A stretch of 8,682 bases of DNA from Pseudomonadota bacterium (GTDB lineage Bacteria; Pseudomonadota; Alphaproteobacteria; Acetobacterales; Acetobacteraceae): contig JAJYAF010000069.1 of the NCBI GenBank assembly GCA_021779655.1, forward strand, positions 1-8,682, written 5' to 3'. The notes under the pieces are model-generated. The model had not been told where the DNA came from. It did no database searches and saw only the letters and a program-made list of their open reading frames with translations. The translations under genes and the position numbers were made by a program. This document shows, in pieces, positions 1-6,685 of this stretch (position 1 is the stretch's first letter; each line of letters begins with the position of its first letter).

Positions 1-227
<227 letters not shown>

Positions 228-263
228 CCGCAAAGCGCGCCGCAAACCCGGCGGCGAGGGGTC

Positions 264-293
264 TTTCCGTTCGGGCGTCTTTTTTGCCATAAT
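264..293 (+). promoter_or_regulatory. Weak candidate sigma70 promoter for glnA
   Basis: In the 193-bp glnB-glnA spacer a possible -35 TTTCCG (264-269) and -10 CATAAT (288-293) are separated by 18 bp. The -10 is a fair match to TATAAT and the -35 is poor. A separate glnA promoter behind glnB is known in several alphaproteobacteria, but this assignment is a guess from two hexamers. I looked for a sigma54 -24/-12 element (GG-N10-GC in good context) in the spacer and did not find one. Confidence 0.2.
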
Positions 294-382
294 GGCGGAT
301 TGGTCGGACGAGATCGGTTGACCGCCGCAAGAATTTGCTGGACATCAGAGGTCGGGCGGGGGCGGCCTCACGCCCAACTCGA

Positions 383-406
383 AATTCATCGAATCAATTC
401 ATCGAA
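383..406 (+). repeat. Two tandem 11-bp direct repeats just before glnA
   Basis: AATTCATCGAA occurs at 383-393 and again, identically, at 396-406, with 2 bp between them (13-bp period). The pair ends 14 bp before the glnA ATG, so it lies in the 5' untranslated region next to the ribosome binding site (GAGGGTACAGGG, 409-420). It could be a protein or RNA regulatory site, or a chance local duplication. No known operator is recognised. Confidence 0.6.
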
Positions 407-420
407 ACGAGGGTACAGGG

Positions 421-1854
421 ATGGCTAGAAAGCCTGCTGATAGCGACGGTGGCGTGACAAAAATCATGAACATGATCAAGGAACACGGGGTTGAGTTCGT
501 TGATCTGCGATTCACTGACCCCAGAGGCAAATGGCAGCATACGGCGCAATACATCAGCACCGTGGATGCCGAGGCGCTGAATGACGGCTTCATGTTCGAC
601 GGTTCCTCCATAGCCGGGTGGAAGGCGATCAACGAGTCCGACATGATCCTGAAGCCCGACCTGGAGACGGCGGTTTTGGACCCGTTCGCGGCGAAGCCGA
701 GCCTGATCCTGTTCTGCGATATCATCGAGCCGGCGACCGGCCAGAGCTATTCCCGCGATCCCCGCTCCACCGCCAAGCGCGTGGAGACCTACCTGAAATC
801 CACCGGTATCGGCGATACCGTGTTCATCGGTGCGGAAGCGGAGTTCTTTGTTTTCGATTCCGTGAAGTTCGGCACCGGCGGCAATTTCGGCATGTATCAG
901 CTCGATAGCATCGAGGGCCCCGGCGCCTCGATGAAGGATTATCCGGAAGGCAATATGGGGCACCGCCCGGTGGTGAAAGGCGGCTATTTCCCGGTGCCGC
1001 CGGTGGACAATGATTCTGACCTGCGCGCAGAAATGCTCACCACCATGGGCGAAATGGGCCTGCCGATCGAGAAGCACCACCACGAGGTCGCGCAATCCCA
1101 GCACGAGCTCGGCACGCGCTTCAACACGCTGACCAAGATGGCCGACCAGATGCAGATCTATAAATACTGCATCCACAATGTCGCGCATTCCTACGGCAAG
1201 ACCGCGACCTTCATGCCGAAGCCGATCTATGGCGATAACGGGTCCGGCATGCACACGCATATTTCCATCTGGAAAGCAGGCAAGCCGCTTTTCGCGGGCA
1301 ATGGCTATGCGGACCTTTCCGAGACCTGCATGTATGCGATCGGCGGCATCATCAAGCACGCCAAGGCGATCAATGCCTTCACCAACCCCTCCACGAACAG
1401 CTACAAACGCTTGATTCCGGGCTTCGAGGCGCCGGTGCTGCTGGCCTATTCCGCCCGCAATCGCTCCGCTTCCTGCCGCATTCCCTATACCGCAAGCCCC
1501 AAGGCCAAGCGTGTGGAAGTGCGCTTCCCCGATCCGACGGCAAATCCCTATCTCGCCTATGCCGCCATCGCCATGGCGGCGATCGACGGCATCAAGAACA
1601 AGATCCACCCGGGCGACCCGATGGACAAGGATTTGTACGATCTGCCGCCGGAGGAATTGAAGGAAATTCCAACGGTATGCGGCAGCCTGCGCGAGGCTCT
1701 GGGCGCGCTGGAAGCCGATAACGAGTTCCTGACGGCGGGCGATGTATTCACCCAGGACCAGATCGAAAGCTATATCGAACTGAAATGGAAGGAAGTGTAC
1801 CGCTTCGAGCACACGCCGCATCCGGTTGAGTTCGAAATGTATTATTCCGCTTAA
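421..1854 (+). CDS. glnA: Glutamine synthetase type I
   Basis: Catalyses ATP-dependent formation of glutamine from glutamate and ammonium in the cytoplasm, the entry step of nitrogen assimilation; the enzyme is a dodecamer. The 477-residue product carries the beta-grasp motif DGSSIAGW near the N-terminus, the [10 protein letters not shown] metal/glutamate site (Glu139, Glu141), NGSGMHTH (around 273-279), [10 protein letters not shown] and the [12 protein letters not shown]-site segment. [10 protein letters not shown] near 404-412 places Tyr406 at the conserved adenylylation site (Tyr397 in E. coli), so the enzyme is of the GSI-beta type controlled by GlnE and PII. The ATG at 421 follows a GAGG about 8 bp upstream. 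The N-terminus is some eight residues longer than usual, and an internal Met is possible but would cut into the conserved fold. It sits behind glnB and is closed by a strong terminator. Confidence 0.98.
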   Translation: MARKPADSDGGVTKIMNMIKEHGVEFVDLRFTDPRGKWQHTAQYISTVDAEALNDGFMFDGSSIAGWKAINESDMILKPDLETAVLDPFAAKPSLILFCDIIEPATGQSYSRDPRSTAKRVETYLKSTGIGDTVFIGAEAEFFVFDSVKFGTGGNFGMYQLDSIEGPGASMKDYPEGNMGHRPVVKGGYFPVPPVDNDSDLRAEMLTTMGEMGLPIEKHHHEVAQSQHELGTRFNTLTKMADQMQIYKYCIHNVAHSYGKTATFMPKPIYGDNGSGMHTHISIWKAGKPLFAGNGYADLSETCMYAIGGIIKHAKAINAFTNPSTNSYKRLIPGFEAPVLLAYSARNRSASCRIPYTASPKAKRVEVRFPDPTANPYLAYAAIAMAAIDGIKNKIHPGDPMDKDLYDLPPEELKEIPTVCGSLREALGALEADNEFLTAGDVFTQDQIESYIELKWKEVYRFEHTPHPVEFEMYYSA

Positions 1855-1860
1855 GCGCGC

Positions 1861-1908
1861 GATCGGTTCAGGTTGACGCGATCATGCGTCAAACCTGAGC
1901 CGTGAATC
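1861..1908 (+). other. Long imperfect hairpin directly after glnA
   Basis: Arms 1865-1879 and 1886-1901 pair over about 15 bp (one G-U pair, one bulged base) around a 6-base loop GATCAT, and the foot can be extended to 1861/1908 with a 3-base bulge. No T-run follows, so it is not a standard intrinsic terminator. It starts 7 bp after the glnA stop and precedes the true terminator. A 3' mRNA-stabilising structure is the likeliest role (inference). Confidence 0.6.
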
Positions 1909-1954
1909 GTCTGCTAAAGAACGCTGTTGAAATTAGCTTGGCGGCTAAAGCGGG

Positions 1955-1978
1955 AAAGGGGGCTTCGGCCCCCTTTTT
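1955..1978 (+). terminator. Intrinsic terminator of glnA
   Basis: GGGGGC (1958-1963) pairs with GCCCCC (1968-1973) across a TTCG tetraloop (1964-1967). Three further A-T pairs at the foot merge into a T5 run (1974-1978). This is a textbook Rho-independent terminator about 100 bp after glnA. Read from the other strand it has only a short T-run, but it may also help stop the convergent methyltransferase transcript that ends at 2000. Confidence 0.92.
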
Positions 1979-1999
1979 CGTGGGGCGGGGAAAGTTGCG

Positions 2000-2713
2000 T
2001 CAGCGGCTCGCGTCCACCATGACCCGCCGGCGCGCCGGCTGGCGTTGAACCGGTATGACGGCGTGCAGGTCCTTGGTTGCTTCCGCGATGGTAAGGCCGG
2101 CGAATTGCGGCGCGAGGAAGCCGCCCAGCCGCTCCAGAAACCCGAAGGTTTTAAGGTTCAGGCGCCAGTTGAGCGGCGGAGCGGACAGGGCGAAGCCCTG
2201 ATATTCGACCTGGAAGCACCGGCTGATGAGCAGGCGGGCAAGCTGCCCCCGGGAATAGGGTTCGCCCTGGCCGAACGGATTATTCTCCCAATGGGTCCAG
2301 ACACCCCGGCGGTTGGGAACCACGACGATCAACCGCCCGTCATCCTTCAATAACCGCCATGCCTCCCGCAATGTCTGCCGCGCGTTGCCGGCGTGTTCGA
2401 GGCCGTGCAGCAAGAGGATGCGGTCGAAGGAAAGATCGGGAAAAGGCAGGGAGTCCTCGTCGGCGCTGCAACTCAGGCTCGCCCGGCCGGGGGGCCACGG
2501 ACAAGGGCCGAAACCCGGCGGGGAGACGGCGACGGTACGGGCCGCCACCTGCCGCCACTGCCGCAGGCAGGGGCCGGTATAGCCGAGACCGAGGATGGAA
2601 AGCTTGGCGCAGTCCGGCCATAGCTGGTGGAGCTTGCCACGCAGCAGGCTGGCGGTAAGGCCGCCCAGCGTGCTGGCATAAAATTCCGCCACGTCTCGCG
2701 CATCGATGGCCAT
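2000..2713 (-). CDS. Class I SAM-dependent methyltransferase (function unknown)
   Basis: A 237-residue protein with a Rossmann-like SAM-binding core. SILGLGYTGP (about 39-48) is motif I. PFPDLSFDRILLLHGLEHA (about 90-108) covers the motif II/DxxxxxHxLEH region of Methyltransf_11-type enzymes. LREAWRLLKDDGRLIVVVPN (114-133) is motif III, followed by NNPFGQGEPYSRGQLARLL. The substrate cannot be read from the sequence. I chose the ATG at 2713 because MAIDARDVAEFYASTLG resembles the family's usual N-terminus. An in-frame ATG at 2755 would add 14 residues and overlap the gloB start codon. Neither start has a Shine-Dalgarno sequence on this strand, so the mRNA may be leaderless. It diverges from gloB, a pairing I recall as common in Alphaproteobacteria, and converges on glnA. 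Confidence 0.85.
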   Translation of the reverse strand: MAIDARDVAEFYASTLGGLTASLLRGKLHQLWPDCAKLSILGLGYTGPCLRQWRQVAARTVAVSPPGFGPCPWPPGRASLSCSADEDSLPFPDLSFDRILLLHGLEHAGNARQTLREAWRLLKDDGRLIVVVPNRRGVWTHWENNPFGQGEPYSRGQLARLLISRCFQVEYQGFALSAPPLNWRLNLKTFGFLERLGGFLAPQFAGLTIAEATKDLHAVIPVQRQPARRRVMVDASR

Positions 2714-2714
2714 T

Positions 2715-2732
2715 CGCGCTATATATAACGCG
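2715..2732. promoter_or_regulatory. 18-bp near-palindrome in the divergent methyltransferase/gloB promoter region
   Basis: CGCG-C-TATATATA-A-CGCG is a perfect inverted repeat except for one central-flank pair (2719/2728). It fills most of the 40 bp between the two divergent start codons. TATAAC at 2724-2729 is a good -10 for gloB, and the mirror TTATAT could serve as -10 for the methyltransferase gene, with transcription starting within a few bases of its ATG. No good -35 is visible for either. The symmetry would also suit a dimeric regulator. Confidence 0.45.
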
Positions 2733-2753
2733 AAACGGAAAAAGGAGCTATCC

Positions 2754-3482
2754 ATGACCGTTACGGCGACGCTTATCCCGATGCTGGCCGATAATTATTC
2801 CTGGCTGTTGACGGAAAGCCAGAGCGGCAGGCTCGGCATCGTCGACCCAGCGGAGGCGGCACCCGCGATCGCCGCGATCGAGGCGCGGGGCGGCAGGCTC
2901 GACACGATTTTTCTCACGCATCACCATCCCGACCATATCGACGGCGCGCCGGAGCTTGCCCGCAGATACGGGGCACGGATCGTCGGCAACGCCGCCGACG
3001 CGCATCGGCTCCCGAAGCTGGATGTTGCGGTGCATGAAGGCGACGAAGTGCCCTTCGGGGCGGCCAGGGCGCGGGTGATCGATACGCCGGGGCACACCCT
3101 CGGGCATGTCGCCTATTACTTTCCAGACGGCGGTCTGCTGTTCTGCGGCGATACGATGTTCAGCCTGGGCTGCGGCAAGCTGTTCGAAGGCACGGCCGAC
3201 GATATGTATGAAAGCCTCCAGAAATTCGCCGAACTGCCGAAGGAGACCCTGGTTTGCGGCGGGCACGAATACACCCAGTCCAACGCGCGGTTCGCGCTTT
3301 CTGTCGATCCGGACAATCCCGCGCTGCGAGCGCGCGTGAAGGAGGTGGAGGCCCTGCGCCGGGAAGGCAAGCCGACTTTGCCGGTCCGGCTCGGCGCCGA
3401 GCTGGCGAGCAACCCCTTCCTGCGCGCCCTGGATGCGTCCAGTCTGAAGCGGCTGCGGCAGGCCAAGGATAATTTCCGGTAA
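2754..3482 (+). CDS. gloB: Hydroxyacylglutathione hydrolase (glyoxalase II)
   Basis: Hydrolyses S-lactoylglutathione to lactate and glutathione, the second step of methylglyoxal detoxification, in the cytoplasm. The 242-residue product is a metallo-beta-lactamase-fold enzyme. THHHPDH at 55-61 gives metal ligands His56, His58, Asp60 and His61. DTPGHTLGHV supplies His114, CGDTMF supplies Asp133, and CGGHEYTQSNARF supplies His171, the glyoxalase II-specific segment. The C-terminal helical HAGH domain ends in the typical LASNPFLRA. Length is close to E. coli GloB (251). The ATG at 2754 is preceded by AAAAGGAG with good spacing, and the protein begins in the usual way (LIPMLADNYSWLL). An upstream in-frame ATG at 2706 lies inside the divergent gene and is not supported. 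Confidence 0.96.
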   Translation: MTVTATLIPMLADNYSWLLTESQSGRLGIVDPAEAAPAIAAIEARGGRLDTIFLTHHHPDHIDGAPELARRYGARIVGNAADAHRLPKLDVAVHEGDEVPFGAARARVIDTPGHTLGHVAYYFPDGGLLFCGDTMFSLGCGKLFEGTADDMYESLQKFAELPKETLVCGGHEYTQSNARFALSVDPDNPALRARVKEVEALRREGKPTLPVRLGAELASNPFLRALDASSLKRLRQAKDNFR

Positions 3483-3495
3483 CCGAAGCGGAATT

Positions 3496-3511
3496 CCCCG
3501 ATTTGTCGGGG
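3496..3511 (+). other. Small perfect hairpin after gloB
   Basis: CCCCGA (3496-3501), loop TTTG, TCGGGG (3506-3511), 13 bp after the gloB stop. No T-run follows, so at best it is a 3' end stabiliser or part of a Rho-dependent end. Confidence 0.5.
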
Positions 3512-3549
3512 CAGAAGATGTTAGATTTGTTGCAACCGCTTCTGAAAGA

Positions 3550-3569
3550 GGCCATGCTGATGCGTGGCC
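3550..3569 (+). other. Second leader hairpin before the binding-protein gene
   Basis: GGCCATGC (3550-3557) pairs with GCGTGGCC (3562-3569) across loop TGAT, with one G-U pair. It lies about midway between gloB and the binding-protein gene. Role unknown. Confidence 0.45.
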
Positions 3570-3585
3570 CCAAGGTGGCGGCGTT

Positions 3586-3619
3586 TTTCGCGCCTCGCCC
3601 AGGCGGGGTGCGAAATTTT
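3586..3619 (+). terminator. Terminator-like hairpin immediately upstream of the binding-protein RBS
   Basis: Thirteen pairs (3586-3598 with 3603-3615, including two G-U pairs) close a 4-base loop and are followed by TTTT (3616-3619). The next bases are the GGAG Shine-Dalgarno sequence (3620-3623) of the ABC binding-protein gene. It may terminate gloB transcription or act as an attenuator for the transporter operon. The T-run is short, so efficiency is uncertain. I see no clear competing anti-terminator and no leader peptide with its own stop codon. Confidence 0.5.
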
Positions 3620-3629
3620 GGAGATGCTT

Positions 3630-4415
3630 ATGAGGAAATTTCTAACGTCCGTGGCGCTTGCCTGCATGGCGCTGGCAGTTTTGCAACTGCCGGCACAGGC
3701 AAAAACCTTCAAGGAAATCAGGTTCGGCGTGGACGCGACCTATCCGCCGTTCGAAAGCCTGTCGCCCAGCGGTCAATTCGTCGGTTTCGATATCGATCTC
3801 GGCCGGGCCATCTGCGCCGAATTGAAGGTGAAATGCGTGTTCATCAACCAGGGCTTCGGCGGCATTATCCCGGCGCTCCAGGCGCACAAGTTCGATGCGA
3901 TCCTTTCCTCGATGACAGTGACGCCGGAGCGCCAGAAGCAGATCGATTTCTCTTCTGAAATGTATAACGAGCCAACCAGCCTGATCGTGAAGAAAGGCTC
4001 CGGACTCCGGCCGACTGTGCAGAGCCTGAAAGGCAAGACAGTGGGTGTGGAAGCCGGCACGATCCAGGAAACCTATGCAAACACCTACTGGAAGCCGGCC
4101 GGGGTCAAGGTGTTTTCCTATCCCGGGCAGGACCAGGTTTACGCAGATCTGCTCTCCGGCCGGCTGGATGCCTCATTACAGGATTCGGTGGAAGCGGATT
4201 ACGGGTTCCTGAAGACACCGCAGGGCAAGGATTTCGAATTCGGCGGCGATGTCACCTACGATCCTAAAGACGTGCTGGGCTCCTATATCGCAATCGGCAT
4301 CCGCAAGGACGAGCCGGAGCTCAAGGCCGCGATCGACAAGGCGATCGCCGAACTGCATGCCAGCGGAAAATACAAGGAAATCGAAGCGAAATATTTCAAT
4401 TTCAATATCTACTAA
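3630..4415 (+). CDS. hisJ: Periplasmic amino-acid-binding protein of an ABC importer (HisJ/ArgT type)
   Basis: Solute-binding protein that captures an amino acid in the periplasm and delivers it to the HisQ/HisM permease. The 261-residue precursor starts with a Sec signal peptide: MRKF, a hydrophobic stretch, then AQA as the likely cleavage site before KTFKE. The mature part is a type 2 periplasmic binding fold (SBP_bac_3): RFGVDATYPPFES, GFDIDLGRAICAEL, DAILSSMTVTPERQKQIDFS, LKGKTVGVEAGTIQETYAN, GRLDASLQDSVEADYGFLK and the C-terminal KYFNFNIY. These match enterobacterial ArgT/HisJ point by point, so lysine/arginine/ornithine or histidine is the likely ligand; which one is inference. The ATG at 3630 has GGAG six bases upstream and gives a clean signal peptide. 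ATG 3624 is too close to that site. It is first in the operon, 72 bp before hisQ. Confidence 0.93.
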   Translation: MRKFLTSVALACMALAVLQLPAQAKTFKEIRFGVDATYPPFESLSPSGQFVGFDIDLGRAICAELKVKCVFINQGFGGIIPALQAHKFDAILSSMTVTPERQKQIDFSSEMYNEPTSLIVKKGSGLRPTVQSLKGKTVGVEAGTIQETYANTYWKPAGVKVFSYPGQDQVYADLLSGRLDASLQDSVEADYGFLKTPQGKDFEFGGDVTYDPKDVLGSYIAIGIRKDEPELKAAIDKAIAELHASGKYKEIEAKYFNFNIY

Positions 4416-4429
4416 CCAGAAGGCTGACA

Positions 4430-4468
4430 AGCCCGGAGCCGGTTTCGTTTACGGGACCGGCTCCGGCT
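4430..4468 (+). other. Intercistronic hairpin between binding-protein gene and hisQ
   Basis: CCGGAGCCGGT (4433-4443) pairs perfectly with ACCGGCTCCGG (4456-4466) around a 12-base loop, and the foot extends to AGCC/GGCT with one bulged C. No T-run follows. It sits wholly between the stop of the binding-protein gene and the hisQ ribosome site. By analogy with the enterobacterial hisJ-hisQ gap, which carries a REP structure, it may protect the upstream message so that binding protein is made in excess over permease (inference). Confidence 0.7.
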
Positions 4469-4487
4469 GGGTTCTCGCGGAGGCTGG

Positions 4488-5180
4488 ATGCTTTCACTAG
4501 ACGGCTTCGGGCCGCAGATATTTTCCGGCGCCGTCACGACCGTTGAACTGTCTCTGCTCGCGCTGTTCGGTTCCTTCATGCTGGGACTTCTCGGAGCCTC
4601 GGCGAAGCTCTCCAAGAGCCGGGTGCTTTTTGGCATCGCCACCGCCTATACCACGCTCATCCGTGCCGTGCCGGATCTGGTGTTGATGCTGCTGATTTTC
4701 TATTCGCTTCAGATCTGGCTGAACGATTTCTGCGATTATTTCAATCTCGACGAAATAAACCTGGACCCCTTCATCTCCGGGGCGATGACGCTTGCCTTCA
4801 TTTACGGCGCGTACTTCACCGAGACCTTCCGGGGCGCTTTCATGGCGGTTTCGAAAGGGCAGATGGAAGCGGCGAGGGCCTATGGTATGGGGCCGTTTCT
4901 GGCGTTCCGGCGTATTCTGTTCCCGCAGATGATGCGTTATGCGCTGCCCGGCCTTGCCAATAACTGGCAGGTGATTCTCAAATCGACCGCACTGGTCTCG
5001 CTGATCGGGCTGGCGGATGTGGTGAAAGCCGCGCAAAGCGCCGGAGAGGCGACGTTCCGGACCTTTTTCTTCAACGCCATCGCCGGACTGATCTATTTGT
5101 TTCTCTCCTCCATCAGCCGGCTGGCGCAATTCCATCTTACGCGCCGTTACAGCGTGGGCATCCGGAAGGTTGAGTTTTGA
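4488..5180 (+). CDS. hisQ: Amino-acid ABC transporter permease, HisQ type
   Basis: One of two inner-membrane subunits forming the channel of the importer. The 230-residue protein has the membrane-segment pattern of HisQ. An N-terminal GAVTTVELSLLALFGSFMLG helix is followed by YTTLIRAVPDLVLMLLIFYS. The EAA loop (GQMEAARAYGMG, about 124-135) contacts the ATPase, and a C-terminal hydrophobic segment follows. The YTTLIRxxPDL and NNWQVILKSTALVSLIGL stretches are characteristic of this subfamily. ATG 4488 is preceded by GGAGG at 4479-4483. Its stop codon overlaps the start of hisM, so the two subunits are translationally coupled. Confidence 0.94.
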   Translation: MLSLDGFGPQIFSGAVTTVELSLLALFGSFMLGLLGASAKLSKSRVLFGIATAYTTLIRAVPDLVLMLLIFYSLQIWLNDFCDYFNLDEINLDPFISGAMTLAFIYGAYFTETFRGAFMAVSKGQMEAARAYGMGPFLAFRRILFPQMMRYALPGLANNWQVILKSTALVSLIGLADVVKAAQSAGEATFRTFFFNAIAGLIYLFLSSISRLAQFHLTRRYSVGIRKVEF

Positions 5181-5878
5181 TCGCCATCATCCAGCAATAC
5201 GGCAGGGCGTTTCTATATTCAGACGGCTACGGCATGACCGGTGTAGCCATGACGCTGTGGCTCCTGGTTCTGGCGCTCATCATCGGCTTCTGTCTGGCGT
5301 TGCCATTGGCGATTATCCGCAACGCGAAATATTTCGCCCTGCGCGCGCCGGTCTGGCTATACTGCTTCGTCTTTACCGGCACGCCGCTCTACGTACAGCT
5401 CCTGATCATTTATACCGGTGTCTATGGTTTGGATTTCGTGCGGCATACGGAGTTTCTCAGTCATTTCTTCCGTTCCGGGTTGAACTGCACGATCCTCGCC
5501 TTCGGGCTGAACACCGGTGCCTATACGACCGAGATTTTCGCCGGTGCGATCCGCGAGACTTCGCCGGGCGAGGTGGACGCGGCACGCTCGCTCGGCTTTT
5601 CCACGCCCAAGCTATACCGGCGGATTGTCATTCCGGCCGCGCTGCGCCGGGCACTCCCGGCGTACAGCAATGAAGTGATTTTGATGCTGCATGCGACCAC
5701 GCTGGCATTCACCGCCACGGTGCCCGATATTCTGAAAATCGCCAACGACGCCTATTCGGCGACCTACAACCCGTTCGCGGCTTTCATCATAGCGGCGCTT
5801 CTCTATGCCTGTATTTCCTTCGTGCTGATTTTCATCTTTCGGAAGGCGGAGAATCATTTCCTGGCGTTTCAGAAATGA
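5177..5878 (+). CDS. hisM: Amino-acid ABC transporter permease, HisM type
   Basis: Partner membrane subunit of HisQ. The 233-residue protein follows E. coli HisM closely: DGYGMTGVAMTLWLLVL, FTGTPLYVQLLIIYTGVYGL, EFLSHFFRSGLNCTILAF, LNTGAYTTEIFAGAIR, the EAA loop EVDAARSLGFSTPKLYRR (about 132-149), LPAYSNEVILMLHATTLAFT and VPDILKIA. The start is TTG at 5177, whose last two bases are shared with the hisQ TGA stop (TTGA). A GGAAGG at 5163-5168 gives correct spacing, and the resulting N-terminus (MIAIIQQYG) aligns with the MIEILHEY start of E. coli HisM. No hisP follows; the ATPase gene lies inverted about 1.7 kb downstream. Confidence 0.94.
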   Translation: MIAIIQQYGRAFLYSDGYGMTGVAMTLWLLVLALIIGFCLALPLAIIRNAKYFALRAPVWLYCFVFTGTPLYVQLLIIYTGVYGLDFVRHTEFLSHFFRSGLNCTILAFGLNTGAYTTEIFAGAIRETSPGEVDAARSLGFSTPKLYRRIVIPAALRRALPAYSNEVILMLHATTLAFTATVPDILKIANDAYSATYNPFAAFIIAALLYACISFVLIFIFRKAENHFLAFQK

Positions 5879-5976
5879 TGCTGGGCATCGAGGGTCTGGC
5901 CCGTTGTGCTGACGCGGGCATAGCCAAGGAGGCGGGCAGGGGGCTTAGTTTCGGTCATATCTTTTGGAAAGAATAA
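5875..5976 (+). CDS. Possible 33-codon small ORF overlapping the hisM stop
   Basis: An ATG at 5875 overlaps the hisM TGA in an ATGA junction and opens a frame of 33 codons ending with TAA at 5974-5976 (MMLGIEGLARCADAGIAKE...). There is no good ribosome site, but the overlap could allow re-initiation. I recognise no family. It may be the stump of a gene that once followed hisM, now cut by the accessory insertion, or chance. Confidence 0.15.
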   Translation: MMLGIEGLARCADAGIAKEAGRGLSFGHIFWKE

Positions 5977-6007
5977 CCTTCTGATTCAGCGGGTTCAGGT
6001 GTTCTTT

Positions 6008-6023
6008 CCGAAACTCTTGACTT
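6008..6023 (+). repeat. 16-bp direct repeat, copy 1 (before grpB-like gene)
   Basis: CCGAAACTCTTGACTT, identical to 6656-6671. The two copies are 648 bp apart in the same orientation and bracket the GrpB-family gene. Flanking bases beyond the 16 differ clearly. Copy 1 also overlaps the right arm of a loose inverted repeat (GGAAAGAA 5966-5973 / TTCTTTCC 6002-6009). It contains CTTGAC, which resembles an alphaproteobacterial -35 box, but no matching -10 is seen. Confidence 0.85.
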
Positions 6024-6056
6024 TCGTATTTTGAAACGGTGGCGCCAGAACATAAG

Positions 6057-6595
6057 ATGCCGGCATACCACCGCCCATCCCTGTCCTTCTAACGCGCTAC
6101 GATCCGGCATGGCCAGAAATGGCAGCCAAATATGTAGCTGGCCTGCATGTGCTTGGGTCAACGCTCGTGACAGTGCATCATATCGGTTCAACGTCCGTGC
6201 CAGGTCTGGCTGCCAAACCAATCATTGATCTAATGCCGATCGTCACCAACTTAGATGAGTTTGATCGAAAGCGTTCGCTCGTGGAATCACTGGGATACAG
6301 TTGGTACGGCGAACTCGGTATTACCGGAAGACGCTATTGCGCAATGTCTAATGAGGGTGGGAATAGGATTGTCCAACTTCATTTTTTCACGGCGGAATCG
6401 CCGCATATCGTCCGGCATCTCGCCTTCAGGGACTATTTGCGTGCCCATCCGAACGAGGCGCACGCATACGAACATGAAAAGCGCCGCGCCCGCGACCTGT
6501 TCCCTAATGATTCGCATGCCTACACGGATGAAAAGGCGGCCTGGATTGAGCGTGCCCAGGCTGAAGCGCTTGCTTGGTTCGCCACTCGTAGGTGA
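6057..6595 (+). pseudogene. GrpB / UPF0157 family protein gene, 5' end apparently frameshifted
   Basis: The main frame from ATG 6119 to the TAG... stop at 6593-6595 encodes 158 residues. These include HHIGSTSVPGLAAKPIIDLM, which is the nucleotidyltransferase-like hGS...D core of the GrpB (PF04229) family, then a GELGITGRRYC segment, QLHFF, HLAFRDYLRAHP and EHEKRRARDLFPNDSHAYTDEKAAWI. The biological role of the family is not established. The family N-terminal motif YDPAWPE is encoded in the same frame just upstream (6098-6118), but no ATG, GTG or TTG lies between it and a stop at 6053. An ATG at 6057 opens a different frame (MPAYHRP). Adding one C to the CCC at 6074-6076 would join the two into a protein of about 179 residues, a normal family length. 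So the gene is either broken by one base or starts at a non-standard codon; ATG 6119 would lack the conserved N-terminus. Confidence 0.75.
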
Positions 6596-6655
6596 TTAGC
6601 CTGCCGATACTGCCACCTCATTCCACTTAAAATACGATCATACTTTACGGAAATC

Positions 6656-6671
6656 CCGAAACTCTTGACTT
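6656..6671 (+). repeat. 16-bp direct repeat, copy 2 (before brnTA)
   Basis: Second exact copy of CCGAAACTCTTGACTT (first at 6008-6023), 61 bp after the grpB-like stop and 75 bp before brnT. With copy 1 it frames the GrpB gene as a cassette-like unit. Confidence 0.85.
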
Positions 6672-6685
6672 ATGGCACGCGCCCG

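Noticed and set aside
228..420. Sigma54 (-24/-12) promoter or NtrC sites before glnA
   Set aside because: No GG-N10-GC element in good context is visible in the spacer; the main glnBA promoter would be upstream of glnB, outside the window.
394..1821. Long open frame (about 475 codons) antisense to glnA
   Set aside because: It mirrors the codon structure of the GC-rich glnA gene, has histidine/arginine-rich composition of no known family, and glnA on the other strand is certain.
3503..3958. TTG-started frame running from the leader into the binding-protein gene (MSGQKMLDLLQPLLKEAM...)
   Set aside because: No ribosome site, overlaps the signal-peptide and mature coding region out of frame, and does not end early as a leader peptide would.
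5961..6013. Inverted repeat GGAAAGAA/TTCTTTCC after hisM as a terminator
   Set aside because: The loop is 28 bases and there is no T-run, so it is a weak candidate; the overlap with the 16-bp direct repeat is noted instead.
5955..6221. Minus-strand open frame across the grpB-like 5' region
   Set aside because: No family features and no ribosome site; it is opposite a region where the plus strand encodes the conserved GrpB N-terminus.
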